Source of the DNA: Enterococcus sp. DIV2402
GTDB taxonomy: Bacteria; Bacillota; Bacilli; Lactobacillales; Enterococcaceae
DNA: 64,000 nt
Direction of reading: 5' to 3'
NCBI RefSeq assembly: GCF_017426705.2
Contig: NZ_CP147251.1
Location: 248,001-312,000 of the forward strand
The translations under genes were made by a program, and so were the position numbers. A model generated the notes under the pieces. That model did no database searches. It was not told where the DNA came from and saw only the letters and a program-made list of their open reading frames with translations. Shown here piece by piece: positions 12,249 to 21,477 of the stretch (its first letter is position 1; every line of letters begins with the position of its first letter).

Positions 12249-15200
12249 TCAATTGTGACTGGTGTTGTCGGGCGTGACTGGTGTTGTCGGGCGTGACTGC
12301 TGTGAATTATTTCCATCATTCCAAACTTTTTCACCAGATACATCTGTCAATTCTAAAACGTTGGTTACCGTTTTTCCTTCATCAGAGTACTGCGGTGTTT
12401 CATAATTGGCTACTTTCGTTTCTACCACACTAAATGTATAGGCATTGTTTGCTTCATCGTATTTTACGAGGTCTTTAAACGTATGTGTCCACACTTCTTC
12501 ACCGTTTACTGTTTCTGGTGTGACATCTACTGGGTCTACGCCAGGAACGTTTACTGCTGGATTATCTCCAACTTGTCGTTGTAAAGTTAATCGAATACTT
12601 TCAGGACGTGTATTAAAGGCGTTTTCTTGATCATTCCATACTTTCGTCACTTCAAACTCAGTTGTTTCTCGAATATTAGTGATTTCAGAACCTGACGCAA
12701 ATGATGCATTTCCATCAGCATCAATTTCAAAAGTCAATGCATGCCAATTTTCTTCATCAATTTCTTCAAATCTTACTGGTGCAGACGTTTCTTCAATTGT
12801 ATATGAATCTGGGCGCAAACCATTGATAGTTACTTGACCATTGCTGCCTGATGTAAATAGCACAGCATCAGCTTTCACTGTTGTCCAATCGGCATCTATA
12901 TCTACCCGATTATTCGGCCCAGTATAGTACTCGGTTGAACCACCCTTGTCTCTAGAAAGAATGAAGATTGCACCATCAACAGCCGTTTTGTCTAAGCCTT
13001 GTTTTGCCTCACCGTATTTCGTGAAGGTAATTCGAGTTAACTCATTAGTCAAACTAGCTATTTTAGCTACCGGCTCACCATTTGCTGCCCCATCAATTGT
13101 AACTGGAACTTTTGTGGCATTTAATTGATAACCTGGTGCAGGTTTTGTTTCTACAAAATAATAATCACCTGGCGCTAACTCATCAACTAAAATATGACCA
13201 TTTTCATCGGTTGTTAAAGCTTCTTTAATTGGCGTGTCTTCTCCATTTCGATAGAATGCAAACTCCGCCCCTTCAATGCCTTCATTGCTACCATTTTGTT
13301 TTGTAAAACTAACTGAACCTTTGTAGTTTTTCAATTCAAGTTCGTCTGGAAAAACTTGTTCATGCTCATTTTCAATGTCTCCAATAGTAAAAGTTGCTGA
13401 ACCAGCAGTATTAATCAAATAACCTTCTGGTGCACTTGTTTCAACAAAGCGATAGGTTCCTGATCCTAATCCCGTCACATGAACTTTCCCGTCTTTGATG
13501 GTTACCGTTCCTTGAGGCGTTTCTGCTGTATCGCCATCTTTTACGACTTTAAACGTTGCATCTCCATCCTCTAAAGGAATTTGATTGCCGTCTTTGTCTT
13601 GTTTGATTAAAGTCGCTGATCCTTGATAATTCGTTAAAACCATGTCTTCAGAAACAGCAGGAGCACTTCGATCGCTTCTAATCCCTTGAGTTACTTCGAC
13701 AGTTCCATCTGGGGTTTCGAATGGAATCGTAAATTCATAAGTTACATCTGTACGAATGTGATTTTTAGGTGGTGTTTTTTCTTCGATAATATACGTTTTT
13801 CCAGCGTCTAAGCCAGTAACGAATACTTCATTGGTATTTCTAAACGTTACATTACCAACCGGTTTTTTCATTAAATCTGTTCTATCATAAACAATAAATT
13901 CAGCATTTGAACCTGATAAAGAAATCGGATTTCCATCGTCATCAACTTTTTTCAGAACAGCTTTACCTTTATGGTTCGTTACACGCTGTTCTACTGTAGC
14001 ATTTGAACCCGGATATCCTTCTTGAATAGTAATTGTCATACTACTTGTCATTCGAATATATCCATCTGCAGAAGACACTTCTTCTAATTGATACTCTCCA
14101 TCAACTAGTCCTTCAAAGATGTAAATTCCAGTTGCAGCATTAGTTGTAAATATTGAACCAGTTGGATTGAACATCGCTAATCCATTACTATCTATTCCGT
14201 CATAATAATTCCCATCAGCATTCTGCAAACGGAACGTTGCCGTTTTATTAATATTAGTAATTGAACCATCTTCAAATTCTTTAATTACACGTATCTTACC
14301 ACGATAATTTGTAAAAGATTTTGATAGCTCTAATTTGCTAGTCTCGTTATCATTGGCTGTCGAAGAAACTGTAAACGTTAATGGCGTCGTATTACGTAAA
14401 TATGTTGACTCAGCTGGACCACCAGTTTCTCGTAGTTCATAACTGCCGGCACCTAAATGTGGAATCGTAATTTCTCCATCACTATCAGTTACTAATCCTG
14501 TTTGAATTCGAGTAGACCCCCGATACAAATCAAATGTATAGCCACTCTTATCAGTTACATCGTTAGATTCAAAAACTTTAGTTAAAGTAAAGTTTGCTTG
14601 ATAGTTAATCATCGTTTCTTGGGTATCATAATCAGCTTGTGGTACTGTCGCTGTTCCCTCAGTTTGTTCACCTGTGATTGTAAATGCTACATTTTGTGAG
14701 TTTAAAATATACCCATCTAATCCACCTGCTACTTCTACCTCTTCAAATTCGTAATTTCCTGCACCTAAAGCTGGACTTATTACTTTATTGTTTTCTTCTT
14801 CAAACCGCTGTGCATTCGCTTTGTTTCCCCAAGTAATAACACCAGTAGTTGCGTTCTCACTACTATAATATTGTCCAGTGGCTACATTTTTAATAACAAA
14901 TTTTGCACCAGATGTTGGTTCCGTACTAGTATAGACTTTTTCCATAAATGCTTTACGACGATAATTGACTAACGGATCCTCATCTTCGTTTAAGTCAACA
15001 TCTACTGCACCCTCTTCTTTTGTAGGGTCAATTGTAAAATTCGCTGATTTAGTAGGATTAAGAATATAGTCTGGTGCGGCTTTTTTCTCTCTTAAATAAT
15101 ACGTTCCTGGAGCAATTCCTTCGATTTTCACTTCACCAGAGGCCGTTGAGGTAGCTTCTTTAGCAGGAATAACTGTATCATCAGCAGCATTGACTAATTC

Positions 15201-18200
15201 AAAAACTGCCCCGGCTATTCCCTGATTATTTTCATTAACCTTTTTCCAAGTCACTGATCCTTGATAATTAACAATCTTGACTGGATCGATAAGTGTTTGA
15301 GTGCCGTTCGCATTCTCTTTTACTTCAAACGAAATCGGTGCTGTATTACGAATGTAGCCCTCAACTGCTTGCTCTTCAATAACGTAATAGTTGCCTGGTT
15401 CTTTAAGTTCAAGGGTTAAGCGCCCATCTTTTGCTTCATAAGGCGCATTTTCGGTTACTTCAACTCCATCAGGTGCTTCACCTTTAAATAATTTGAAGGT
15501 TGCAAAATTTGTTTGATTACCAATTAAATTACCATTTTTATCTTCTTTTCTTAACTCTACTTTAAACCGTGGATCTTCAACTTCAAACGCTAATGGCGTC
15601 GTTTTATGGTTACTATCAAGATTCAAATAGGTTGAAAAACCTTTTCCTGTTCCTGGTCCACGATCAGCATATTTAGGATCAATCGCATAGCCACCAGGTG
15701 CTTTACGTTCCACAATTCGATACGTACCTGCCACTAAATTAGGGAAAATTAATTCACCCTCTGCATTTAAAGACTCGGTCATTAATTGCGTACGTCCACG
15801 TGAATCCCATAATTCAAATATACCTTGCGTGGCATTTGTAGAATCTAAGGCTTGATTTTCACCTTTTTTAATAATTTTCAAATCGCCACGTTTACCTTTA
15901 CCTGTACCTTTTGAACCAGAAATTCGGACACCTTCTGCAGAAGAAGAACCTCCATCTGTAAGCTCCCCTGCATTTCCTGTAATTTCATATTTATTACTGA
16001 CTTCTGCAAATGCACCTGTCGCATCAATCATTGTTTCATATTCTAAAATATACGGTTGGTCAATAACATCATTGAACGATAGCGTAAATTGCTTTGCACT
16101 ATTATTGATTTCAAGAGTGTACTCACTTGAATCTGCAAGTTCTCCTTTTTCCACATCACCAGTTGCAGATAAGCTTGCTTTATAGACTTTAATGGTGTCT
16201 GCTAAAAGCATACTATCACTATCCTCAGGCGCATCTTCACCAGAAATAGTATCCACTAACTTATAATCACTAATGGTTGACCCATTAGGATTCAATTCGA
16301 TTTTCCAAGCTAGGCGATTGGTGCCTTCAATTTGTTTTCCTTCTTTAACCCCAAATTCATTTCCGTTACGTACAATAACCTCTTTTTCTAACTCATAGGC
16401 TTTGTTGCCATCTACTATAACTGATGCCGTGTTTTTGACTGTCGCATCAACTACTTTGTCATCTTTAAATTTTGTTTGGAAGGTTATGCCTAATGTTTTC
16501 TTTGCTTTGGTTGAGTCATCAAACGTCACTCGGATTTTGGTTGGGTCTGACGTATCTACCGTAAACCCACTTGTTAATTCTTCTGTAATTGTAATCGCAC
16601 CTGTACTAGGATCAATTTGATACACATGCGCTTTAACACTATCTGAAACTAATTCTTGATTCCCAGGCAAAACGTCTTCAATTACGTAAGAACCATGAAT
16701 ATCCTTGCTTTCGTAGTTAGTATTAATAACCCAGTCAATCGTTTTTTCTTGTGGGTTATAGGTTCCTTCTTTATCCCCATTATTTCCAGTAAATTCATGG
16801 TTTTCTGGTAGACCGGGGGTTTCGGTTTCATTTGAATGCTTGTTTTCTTGAGAATCTTCCCAATCAATTTTGACATGATTAGGGAAACGTGTTGTTTTAT
16901 CTTCTTGACGTTCAAAATTCGTCACATACGTCAACGTAAAGGCTTCCTCTGTCACGGCATAATCGCCAATAAAGGTCAGAGTAAACCCTTCATCATTTGG
17001 TGTTTTCTCAAATTCATAGTCGGTACCTTCAATTAAAAGTGTCTCTGATCCTTGGACTCTTAATTCAAGACTGTCATCAACTAATGACAAACCTTCAGGA
17101 AAGGTATCATGAACAATCAAATGATGCATCTCATACTTATTATTATTCAAGCCAATCGACCAAGCAATCGTTTTGTTCTCATAATTTGGCGTTCCTGTTT
17201 TGATAACACCTTGTTGTTCAAATGTTCCGCCACTGTTACTTTCAGAATAACCATCTGCAGCAACAGTGTTTTCTAAAGAAACGTCATTCCCATCAATTTG
17301 CTTGTCCAAGGTTGTTTCATACTCAATGATATACGTGGTTCCATCAATTTCTCCATCAAAGGTTAGAGTGAAACCTCCTGTAGTTTCTCCAGAAGTTTCT
17401 TGTTCAGTAATGGTATATCCTGAGGTAATTGGAGAACCTTTTGTGACTGTTCCATCTTCTGAATTAACCGATGCTTCATAAACACGCACAGCATCTTTAT
17501 CAAAAATCATTGGTTGATTCCAAGTATCAGTGAAAACACCTTGACCCGCTCCAATTTTTTTCATGCCTGTATTGTATTCGATTTGCCAAGTCATGGTTTG
17601 TGTCGCAGGATTATAATTAGTTCGTGTTTTATTTAATAGTTTGCCATATTTAGGTGTAACAGAAGCAGAATCACTGACATCTTTACCATCATCAGATAAC
17701 GTCACTTCATTTTCCCAAACACGAGGGTTCTCTGGATCATCTTCAAAATCGTTATTTTTTACATCAGTCTTATAAGTTATTCGATACGCTTGATAAGCAG
17801 CATCGCCAGACAATTCATTAAATTTGATTTCTAATTCATTGTCACTATTTTTAACAATTGTATACGCATCAGACGCTAAAGGTGTTCCTTCTGATCCAGG
17901 AAGAACTTTTCCAGTCGCTACATCCACTTTAACAGGATAAATGACAATAGAGTCAGGAACTAGGGCTAAATCAGCGGGAATATTATCAGTAATCGTCGGT
18001 GCTACTAGTTTATCCATTGAAGTATTGATATCTACATTCCAAGTAACTGACTTAGGTTGGAATTTACTATCTAATTTTCCTTCCTTAGAAAGTGCTGTTC
18101 CTCCAGAAGGTTTGAAATAAATCACGATTTTTTCTTCGTTCGATTCGCTAAAAGGATTGTCAAATTCTAGTGAGGAACCTTCTTCAATTTTCGTTACATC

Positions 18201-19439
18201 AATAAATGAAAAGATTTCAACTTTCCCTTCAACAATATTCTCTGTGGCTGCTCGCTCATTAAATGTAAAAGTCACTTGACCTTCAGCAGTAATCACGTAT
18301 TCACCATAATCACCCAAATTTCCTTCAAAAACAATTGAACCTGGGGCAGCATTGATGTCTAATATTTTAAATAAAGCTTCAGGTAACTGGAAGTTGTAGG
18401 TATCACCAGCAATTACATCACGTAAATCGCCTTCTTCTAGTTTCCAATCAAATGCAATTTTTACACCTGCTTCACTATACGGGTCTAACGGATGATCCGC
18501 AGATGGTGGATTTCCTTGGCTGTCAGTTAGAATAAAATCTTTAAGTGTGATTTCATCATCAGACAATTCTTTTGGTTCTGTCCGTACTGGCTCATCTTCA
18601 TCAGCCTGGGGACCAACTTTAGCGGCTGATTTCGTCGTTTTCTTTTCTGTCGAAGACTCAGTTGTTTCTTTGATTGATGATTCAGTTGTGGCTTCTGCAG
18701 ACGTATCGCTGACTGACTCAGAAAAATCTACTTCACTGGGTGTTGTCTCATTCTCTGATTCTATTGTTGTTGATTCAGTAGTTTCTGTAGATATTGTTTC
18801 TTCTGTAGTAGTTGAATCAACCGTTTCAGTTTTTTCACTCATGCTTTCAACAGTCGATTGACTGACTTCTTGTGTTTCCTCTACAGTAGTTGCGGTTTCT
18901 TTCTCAGATTCAGGTTCAGGATCCGCTTCGGCTTCACTACTTGTTTCTTCTACAGTAGTCGTTTCGGTCGTGCTTTCTGCTACTATTATTTGTGGTATTT
19001 TTATGTTCTTTTGCTGATTGCCGTTATCTGTTGTAACAATCAACTCTTGGTTAGTAGCAGTTTTGGCAACACTAAGTTTTAACGGGACTTTTGCTGTCGT
19101 TGCTGGTTCTACAATCACTTCAATCTTTTTTTGATTGACTTTAACAATTACACCTGTTGGTAATGGTGACGTACTAGATGACAATTCAACTGATAAGTTT
19201 GCTTCAACTAAATAAGTCTGTTCTTCATCTGTTTTATTTGTCACTTCGGTTTCTAGAGAAACTGTCGCTACTTCTTGCTCATCCTTTGTTTCCACTTCTA
19301 GTTTATTCAGCAAAATCTTATTTTCGACTTGCAAACTATCTGTATCAGCAATTGCCAAAATAGGTGTCATTACACTTTGAATGAGTAGTACAACCAACAT
19401 AAGCAACACGGAAACTTTTTGTACACTTTTATTCTTCAT
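12249..19439 (-). CDS. Giant LPXTG adhesin, N-terminal fragment (signal peptide, adhesive domains, SpaA-type and first Cna_B domains), ends early by frameshift
   Basis: The start is the ATG at 19439, with AGGAGTG upstream; a GTG four codons earlier sits too close to that site. Residues 1-33 are a signal peptide (MKNKSVQKVSVLLMLVVLLI...ILAIADT). About 147-280 is a Thr/Glu/Ser-rich linker. About 290-1180 holds roughly five collagen-binding-like (Cna A/B-type) domains, recognisable by W-x-V/I-x-I/L-N and VxDxxP motifs. About 1180-2257 holds some ten SpaA/prealbumin-like domains (for example GSATLIKQDKDGNQIP with ITNY-type ends). Cna_B domains begin near 2262. The frame ends at residue 2396 just after the 19-bp duplication. 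The product would be exported but lack the sorting signal, so it would be secreted rather than anchored. With one repeat copy removed, the protein would be about 5457 residues. The Mga-like gene next door is divergent and a likely regulator (inference). Confidence 0.92.
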   Translation of the reverse strand: MKNKSVQKVSVLLMLVVLLIQSVMTPILAIADTDSLQVENKILLNKLEVETKDEQEVATVSLETEVTNKTDEEQTYLVEANLSVELSSSTSPLPTGVIVKVNQKKIEVIVEPATTAKVPLKLSVAKTATNQELIVTTDNGNQQKNIKIPQIIVAESTTETTTVEETSSEAEADPEPESEKETATTVEETQEVSQSTVESMSEKTETVDSTTTEETISTETTESTTIESENETTPSEVDFSESVSDTSAEATTESSIKETTESSTEKKTTKSAAKVGPQADEDEPVRTEPKELSDDEITLKDFILTDSQGNPPSADHPLDPYSEAGVKIAFDWKLEEGDLRDVIAGDTYNFQLPEALFKILDINAAPGSIVFEGNLGDYGEYVITAEGQVTFTFNERAATENIVEGKVEIFSFIDVTKIEEGSSLEFDNPFSESNEEKIVIYFKPSGGTALSKEGKLDSKFQPKSVTWNVDINTSMDKLVAPTITDNIPADLALVPDSIVIYPVKVDVATGKVLPGSEGTPLASDAYTIVKNSDNELEIKFNELSGDAAYQAYRITYKTDVKNNDFEDDPENPRVWENEVTLSDDGKDVSDSASVTPKYGKLLNKTRTNYNPATQTMTWQIEYNTGMKKIGAGQGVFTDTWNQPMIFDKDAVRVYEASVNSEDGTVTKGSPITSGYTITEQETSGETTGGFTLTFDGEIDGTTYIIEYETTLDKQIDGNDVSLENTVAADGYSESNSGGTFEQQGVIKTGTPNYENKTIAWSIGLNNNKYEMHHLIVHDTFPEGLSLVDDSLELRVQGSETLLIEGTDYEFEKTPNDEGFTLTFIGDYAVTEEAFTLTYVTNFERQEDKTTRFPNHVKIDWEDSQENKHSNETETPGLPENHEFTGNNGDKEGTYNPQEKTIDWVINTNYESKDIHGSYVIEDVLPGNQELVSDSVKAHVYQIDPSTGAITITEELTSGFTVDTSDPTKIRVTFDDSTKAKKTLGITFQTKFKDDKVVDATVKNTASVIVDGNKAYELEKEVIVRNGNEFGVKEGKQIEGTNRLAWKIELNPNGSTISDYKLVDTISGEDAPEDSDSMLLADTIKVYKASLSATGDVEKGELADSSEYTLEINNSAKQFTLSFNDVIDQPYILEYETMIDATGAFAEVSNKYEITGNAGELTDGGSSSAEGVRISGSKGTGKGKRGDLKIIKKGENQALDSTNATQGIFELWDSRGRTQLMTESLNAEGELIFPNLVAGTYRIVERKAPGGYAIDPKYADRGPGTGKGFSTYLNLDSNHKTTPLAFEVEDPRFKVELRKEDKNGNLIGNQTNFATFKLFKGEAPDGVEVTENAPYEAKDGRLTLELKEPGNYYVIEEQAVEGYIRNTAPISFEVKENANGTQTLIDPVKIVNYQGSVTWKKVNENNQGIAGAVFELVNAADDTVIPAKEATSTASGEVKIEGIAPGTYYLREKKAAPDYILNPTKSANFTIDPTKEEGAVDVDLNEDEDPLVNYRRKAFMEKVYTSTEPTSGAKFVIKNVATGQYYSSENATTGVITWGNKANAQRFEEENNKVISPALGAGNYEFEEVEVAGGLDGYILNSQNVAFTITGEQTEGTATVPQADYDTQETMINYQANFTLTKVFESNDVTDKSGYTFDLYRGSTRIQTGLVTDSDGEITIPHLGAGSYELRETGGPAESTYLRNTTPLTFTVSSTANDNETSKLELSKSFTNYRGKIRVIKEFEDGSITNINKTATFRLQNADGNYYDGIDSNGLAMFNPTGSIFTTNAATGIYIFEGLVDGEYQLEEVSSADGYIRMTSSMTITIQEGYPGSNATVEQRVTNHKGKAVLKKVDDDGNPISLSGSNAEFIVYDRTDLMKKPVGNVTFRNTNEVFVTGLDAGKTYIIEEKTPPKNHIRTDVTYEFTIPFETPDGTVEVTQGIRSDRSAPAVSEDMVLTNYQGSATLIKQDKDGNQIPLEDGDATFKVVKDGDTAETPQGTVTIKDGKVHVTGLGSGTYRFVETSAPEGYLINTAGSATFTIGDIENEHEQVFPDELELKNYKGSVSFTKQNGSNEGIEGAEFAFYRNGEDTPIKEALTTDENGHILVDELAPGDYYFVETKPAPGYQLNATKVPVTIDGAANGEPVAKIASLTNELTRITFTKYGEAKQGLDKTAVDGAIFILSRDKGGSTEYYTGPNNRVDIDADWTTVKADAVLFTSGSNGQVTINGLRPDSYTIEETSAPVRFEEIDEENWHALTFEIDADGNASFASGSEITNIRETTEFEVTKVWNDQENAFNTRPESIRLTLQRQVGDNPAVNVPGVDPVDVTPETVNGEEVWTHTFKDLVKYDEANNAYTFSVVETKVANYETPQYSDEGKTVTNVLELTDVSGEKVWNDGNNSQQSRPTTPVTPDNTSHN
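12255..12299 (-). repeat. 19-bp tandem duplication that frameshifts the giant adhesin
   Basis: Positions 12255-12273 and 12274-12292 are identical 19-bp copies (plus strand GTGACTGGTGTTGTCGGGC), followed by 7 bp (GTGACTG) of a third copy. 19 is not a multiple of three, so the second copy shifts the frame and gives a stop at 12249. Taking out one copy yields the normal Cna_B sequence ...SRPTTPVTIELLGNG. The 7-bp GTGACTG repeat flanking a single unit could have primed the slippage. Confidence 0.93.
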
Positions 19440-19748
19440 CTTCCACTTCACTCCTATATTTCTACATATCTTCTACAACCAAATATCCTTACTTAAAACA
19501 GCTCTTTACATGAAAAAAACGATTACTATTTATCAATTGTTGATACAAATAGCACCGTGCAAATAAAAACTGAAAATGATAACGAACTTGGTATTTTCAC
19601 TAATTTTTAAATAGTAAATATCACTCTAAGAATAGCGAGTTCAGTTTTAAATAGAAACTTCAGTTTTCCAATAACTGTTTTTATGTTTGTGACATTATCA
19701 AACGCTACTTCCCTTGATAAAATAAATAGAAGAATGAGGAACACTGAC
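19440..19748. other. Divergent regulatory region between the adhesin and the Mga-like regulator
   Basis: A very AT-rich stretch of about 310 bp that must hold both promoters. It contains an inverted repeat centred on TATCAATTGTTGATA (19531-19545) with CTATTT/AAATAG flanks (19527-19553). No promoter with a good -35 and -10 at proper spacing is obvious on either strand, which fits activator-dependent promoters (inference). Confidence 0.45.
19527..19553. promoter_or_regulatory. Inverted repeat, candidate operator between adhesin and Mga-like gene
   Basis: The core TATCAA-TTG-TTGATA is a perfect 6-bp inverted repeat. Outer arms CTATTT and AAATAG extend it with a small bulge. It lies about 90 bp upstream of the adhesin start. 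The binding protein is unknown. Confidence 0.4.
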
Positions 19749-21233
19749 ATGGAGGTGGAAGAATATTTAGTATTCTTTTTTATTAGGATGACTAAAGAAG
19801 AAATTATGGATAAATTAAACTCAAAACTTTTCTTAAAAATTAAAATTATTGAAATTCTAAGCAACGAAGCCACCTATCTTTCTACCCAACAATTAACTGA
19901 ACGATTGGGGAATATCAGTGTAAATACGGTTCGACTGACTTGTTTAGAGTTACAGCAAGATTTTGAAAAACTCTATACAGAAGAAGAAGCGAAACTCATT
20001 ATTAGTACACGTCACGGCATTCAATTACTACGCAAAGATATCAATATCCAACTACTAGTTGAAGACTTTTTCATGAATGATTTAAGTTATAAAATATACC
20101 AAGCCTTACTCCTACATAAAGAAGTTTCCACGCTGGATTTTTGTGAACAGCATTTTATTTCTAAATCAACACTTGCTCGCTACTTAAAACGCTTAAATCG
20201 TATTTTAGCAAAACGTCAACTACGAATTTCACTTTCTGATAAAATGATTTTGTTAGGACCGATCAGCAAAATTCGCTCAAATTATCAATATTATTTTTTT
20301 ATGGTGCATCGACGTTTGGATCGATTGACTTGGTTTCCAAATACAGACAAATACCTCAAAAAAACGAAAAAAATTCTTGCTCATTTAAACATCGAGGTTA
20401 GCCAAAATAAATTGCAAACATTAGGTTTAATGACTTTAATATTTGAACAAACTGCTAAACATTATGGTTCTGTTAGCTTAGAAGAACCCTCAATGCAATA
20501 CCATTCGTTTTACCAATTCACTAAAAAACCAACCTTTTTAACAGATTGGTCTGAAGAAGATTGGCAATTTTTTACATTGAGTTTATATTCATTAAATATT
20601 GGTGCGCCTAATTCTTTTATTGAGAAAAAAGAAACACGAATCTTTAAAAAAGATATTGATATTTGGTTAACAACCTTTGAAAAATACTTGCGTCCACTGA
20701 CTTCTCAAGAAAAGACGTTGTTGGCTACCAATTTAGATCAACAAATTCAGTTTCACTCAATGTTTATACTCAACAGCTTATTGTTGAGTATTCTAGGATT
20801 GCAAAATTTCGGTAGTTTTAACGACGATTTTCCTATGTACCATCAGCAATTTGAGCTATTTTGGGAAAAACTCACAAAAAAAGCAACACGCTTTAAAAAT
20901 TCTGATTATCATAAATTAACTTCCTTTTTGTCTTGTACAGCGATTATTGATCCAACAATGTTTAATCCAACCGTCAAATTATTTATTCACTCAGAATCAT
21001 TTTCTTTACACAAAACATTTATGGAAAAGCGCATTAATTATTTCTTGTCACAATACAATGTTCTTTTTGTTTCGGATTACCAGGATGCTCAACTAATTAT
21101 TAGTACTACGACTGTTTTTGAAGTTGTAACGAATACGCCAATCATGTATGTCTATCCTTCTTTAACAAATGTTGATTTACAAAATATTGAAACTTGTGTC
21201 AATCATTTATTTCCTTCAAAAAATCCAACATAA
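19749..21233 (+). CDS. Mga-like (virulence-type) transcriptional regulator
   Basis: A cytoplasmic protein of about 495 residues. The N-terminus has a winged-helix segment (KIKIIEILSN...YLSTQQLTERLG...VNTVRLTCLELQ) and a second Mga-type helix-turn-helix (STLDFCEQHFISKSTLARYLKRLNRIL). A long helical region and a C-terminal EIIB-like fold follow (INYFLSQYNVLFVSDYQDAQLIIST). This order is typical of Mga/AtxA-class regulators, which activate surface-protein genes and may be tuned by PTS phosphorylation. The start is uncertain: the ATG at 19749 has GAGGA 8 nt upstream. Earlier in-frame ATGs at 19683 and 19734 and later ones at 19788 and 19806 are possible, and the recognisable homology starts near 19806. 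It is divergent from the giant adhesin, the natural regulator-target arrangement (inference). Confidence 0.85.
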   Translation: MEVEEYLVFFFIRMTKEEIMDKLNSKLFLKIKIIEILSNEATYLSTQQLTERLGNISVNTVRLTCLELQQDFEKLYTEEEAKLIISTRHGIQLLRKDINIQLLVEDFFMNDLSYKIYQALLLHKEVSTLDFCEQHFISKSTLARYLKRLNRILAKRQLRISLSDKMILLGPISKIRSNYQYYFFMVHRRLDRLTWFPNTDKYLKKTKKILAHLNIEVSQNKLQTLGLMTLIFEQTAKHYGSVSLEEPSMQYHSFYQFTKKPTFLTDWSEEDWQFFTLSLYSLNIGAPNSFIEKKETRIFKKDIDIWLTTFEKYLRPLTSQEKTLLATNLDQQIQFHSMFILNSLLLSILGLQNFGSFNDDFPMYHQQFELFWEKLTKKATRFKNSDYHKLTSFLSCTAIIDPTMFNPTVKLFIHSESFSLHKTFMEKRINYFLSQYNVLFVSDYQDAQLIISTTTVFEVVTNTPIMYVYPSLTNVDLQNIETCVNHLFPSKNPT

Positions 21234-21282
21234 AAAGCATTTCCTCAACTTTTCTAAGACAAAGTTAAGAAAATGCTTTTTT
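21233..21282 (+). terminator. Terminator after the Mga-like gene
   Basis: The arms AAAAGCATTTCCTCAACTTT and AAAGTTAAGAAAATGCTTTT pair almost fully, with a short loop, and are followed by T residues. The stem begins at the stop codon. Confidence 0.8.
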
Positions 21283-21423
21283 ACTGAGTACATCCTAGGT
21301 AGATATAGGTAATTAAACACTTGCTATAATAGACTTTATAACTATTATTATTCAACTTCACTGGTGAATCACCACGGTTCAACCTAGAGATTACTAGGTA
21401 ATTACTGATGATTCAAAATACGA

Positions 21424-21469
21424 AAAAAACCTCATATTTCTCTAAATTTAGAGAAATATGAGGTTTTTT
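21424..21469 (-). terminator. rpoC terminator, a perfect 23-bp inverted repeat
   Basis: The arms starting AAAAAACCTCATATTTCTCT are perfectly self-complementary through the centre AAATTT. The A/T-runs at both ends make it bidirectional. It starts 9 bp past the rpoC stop and insulates rpoC from the convergent Mga-like gene. Confidence 0.9.
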
Positions 21470-21477
21470 AATTCAAT

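Larger units (their letters stand above)
3047..12343 (-). pseudogene. Giant LPXTG adhesin, C-terminal fragment (Cna_B repeats, Ser/Thr stalk, sorting signal), cut off by a frameshift
   Basis: This frame carries the larger C-terminal part of the surface protein. It holds about 26 Cna_B domains of roughly 100 residues. Each has a K-x-W-x-D start (for example ITVTKVWKGD), a YTVEE-type strand and an ITNTL end. In Cna_B domains the first-strand Lys and last-strand Asn can form an intramolecular isopeptide bond with a Glu as catalyst, and these positions are mostly conserved here. A Ser/Thr/Glu repeat stalk follows, then LPQTGE, a hydrophobic helix and the tail KRRKK, the sortase A signal. The upstream end of this frame, before about 12254, is out-of-frame sequence with no ribosome-binding site or signal peptide. 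It is therefore not an independent gene. It joins the fragment upstream if one 19-bp repeat copy at 12255-12299 is removed. Confidence 0.9.

Noticed and set aside
12249-12343. Two independent adjacent adhesin genes
   Set aside because: The downstream frame starts with out-of-frame sequence without signal peptide or ribosome-binding site. Removing one 19-bp copy joins both inside one Cna_B domain.
21283-21423. Short repeats TAGGTAATTA in the rpoC/Mga-like intergenic region as an attachment site
   Set aside because: The words are short, no integrase is near, and chance in AT-rich DNA is likely.
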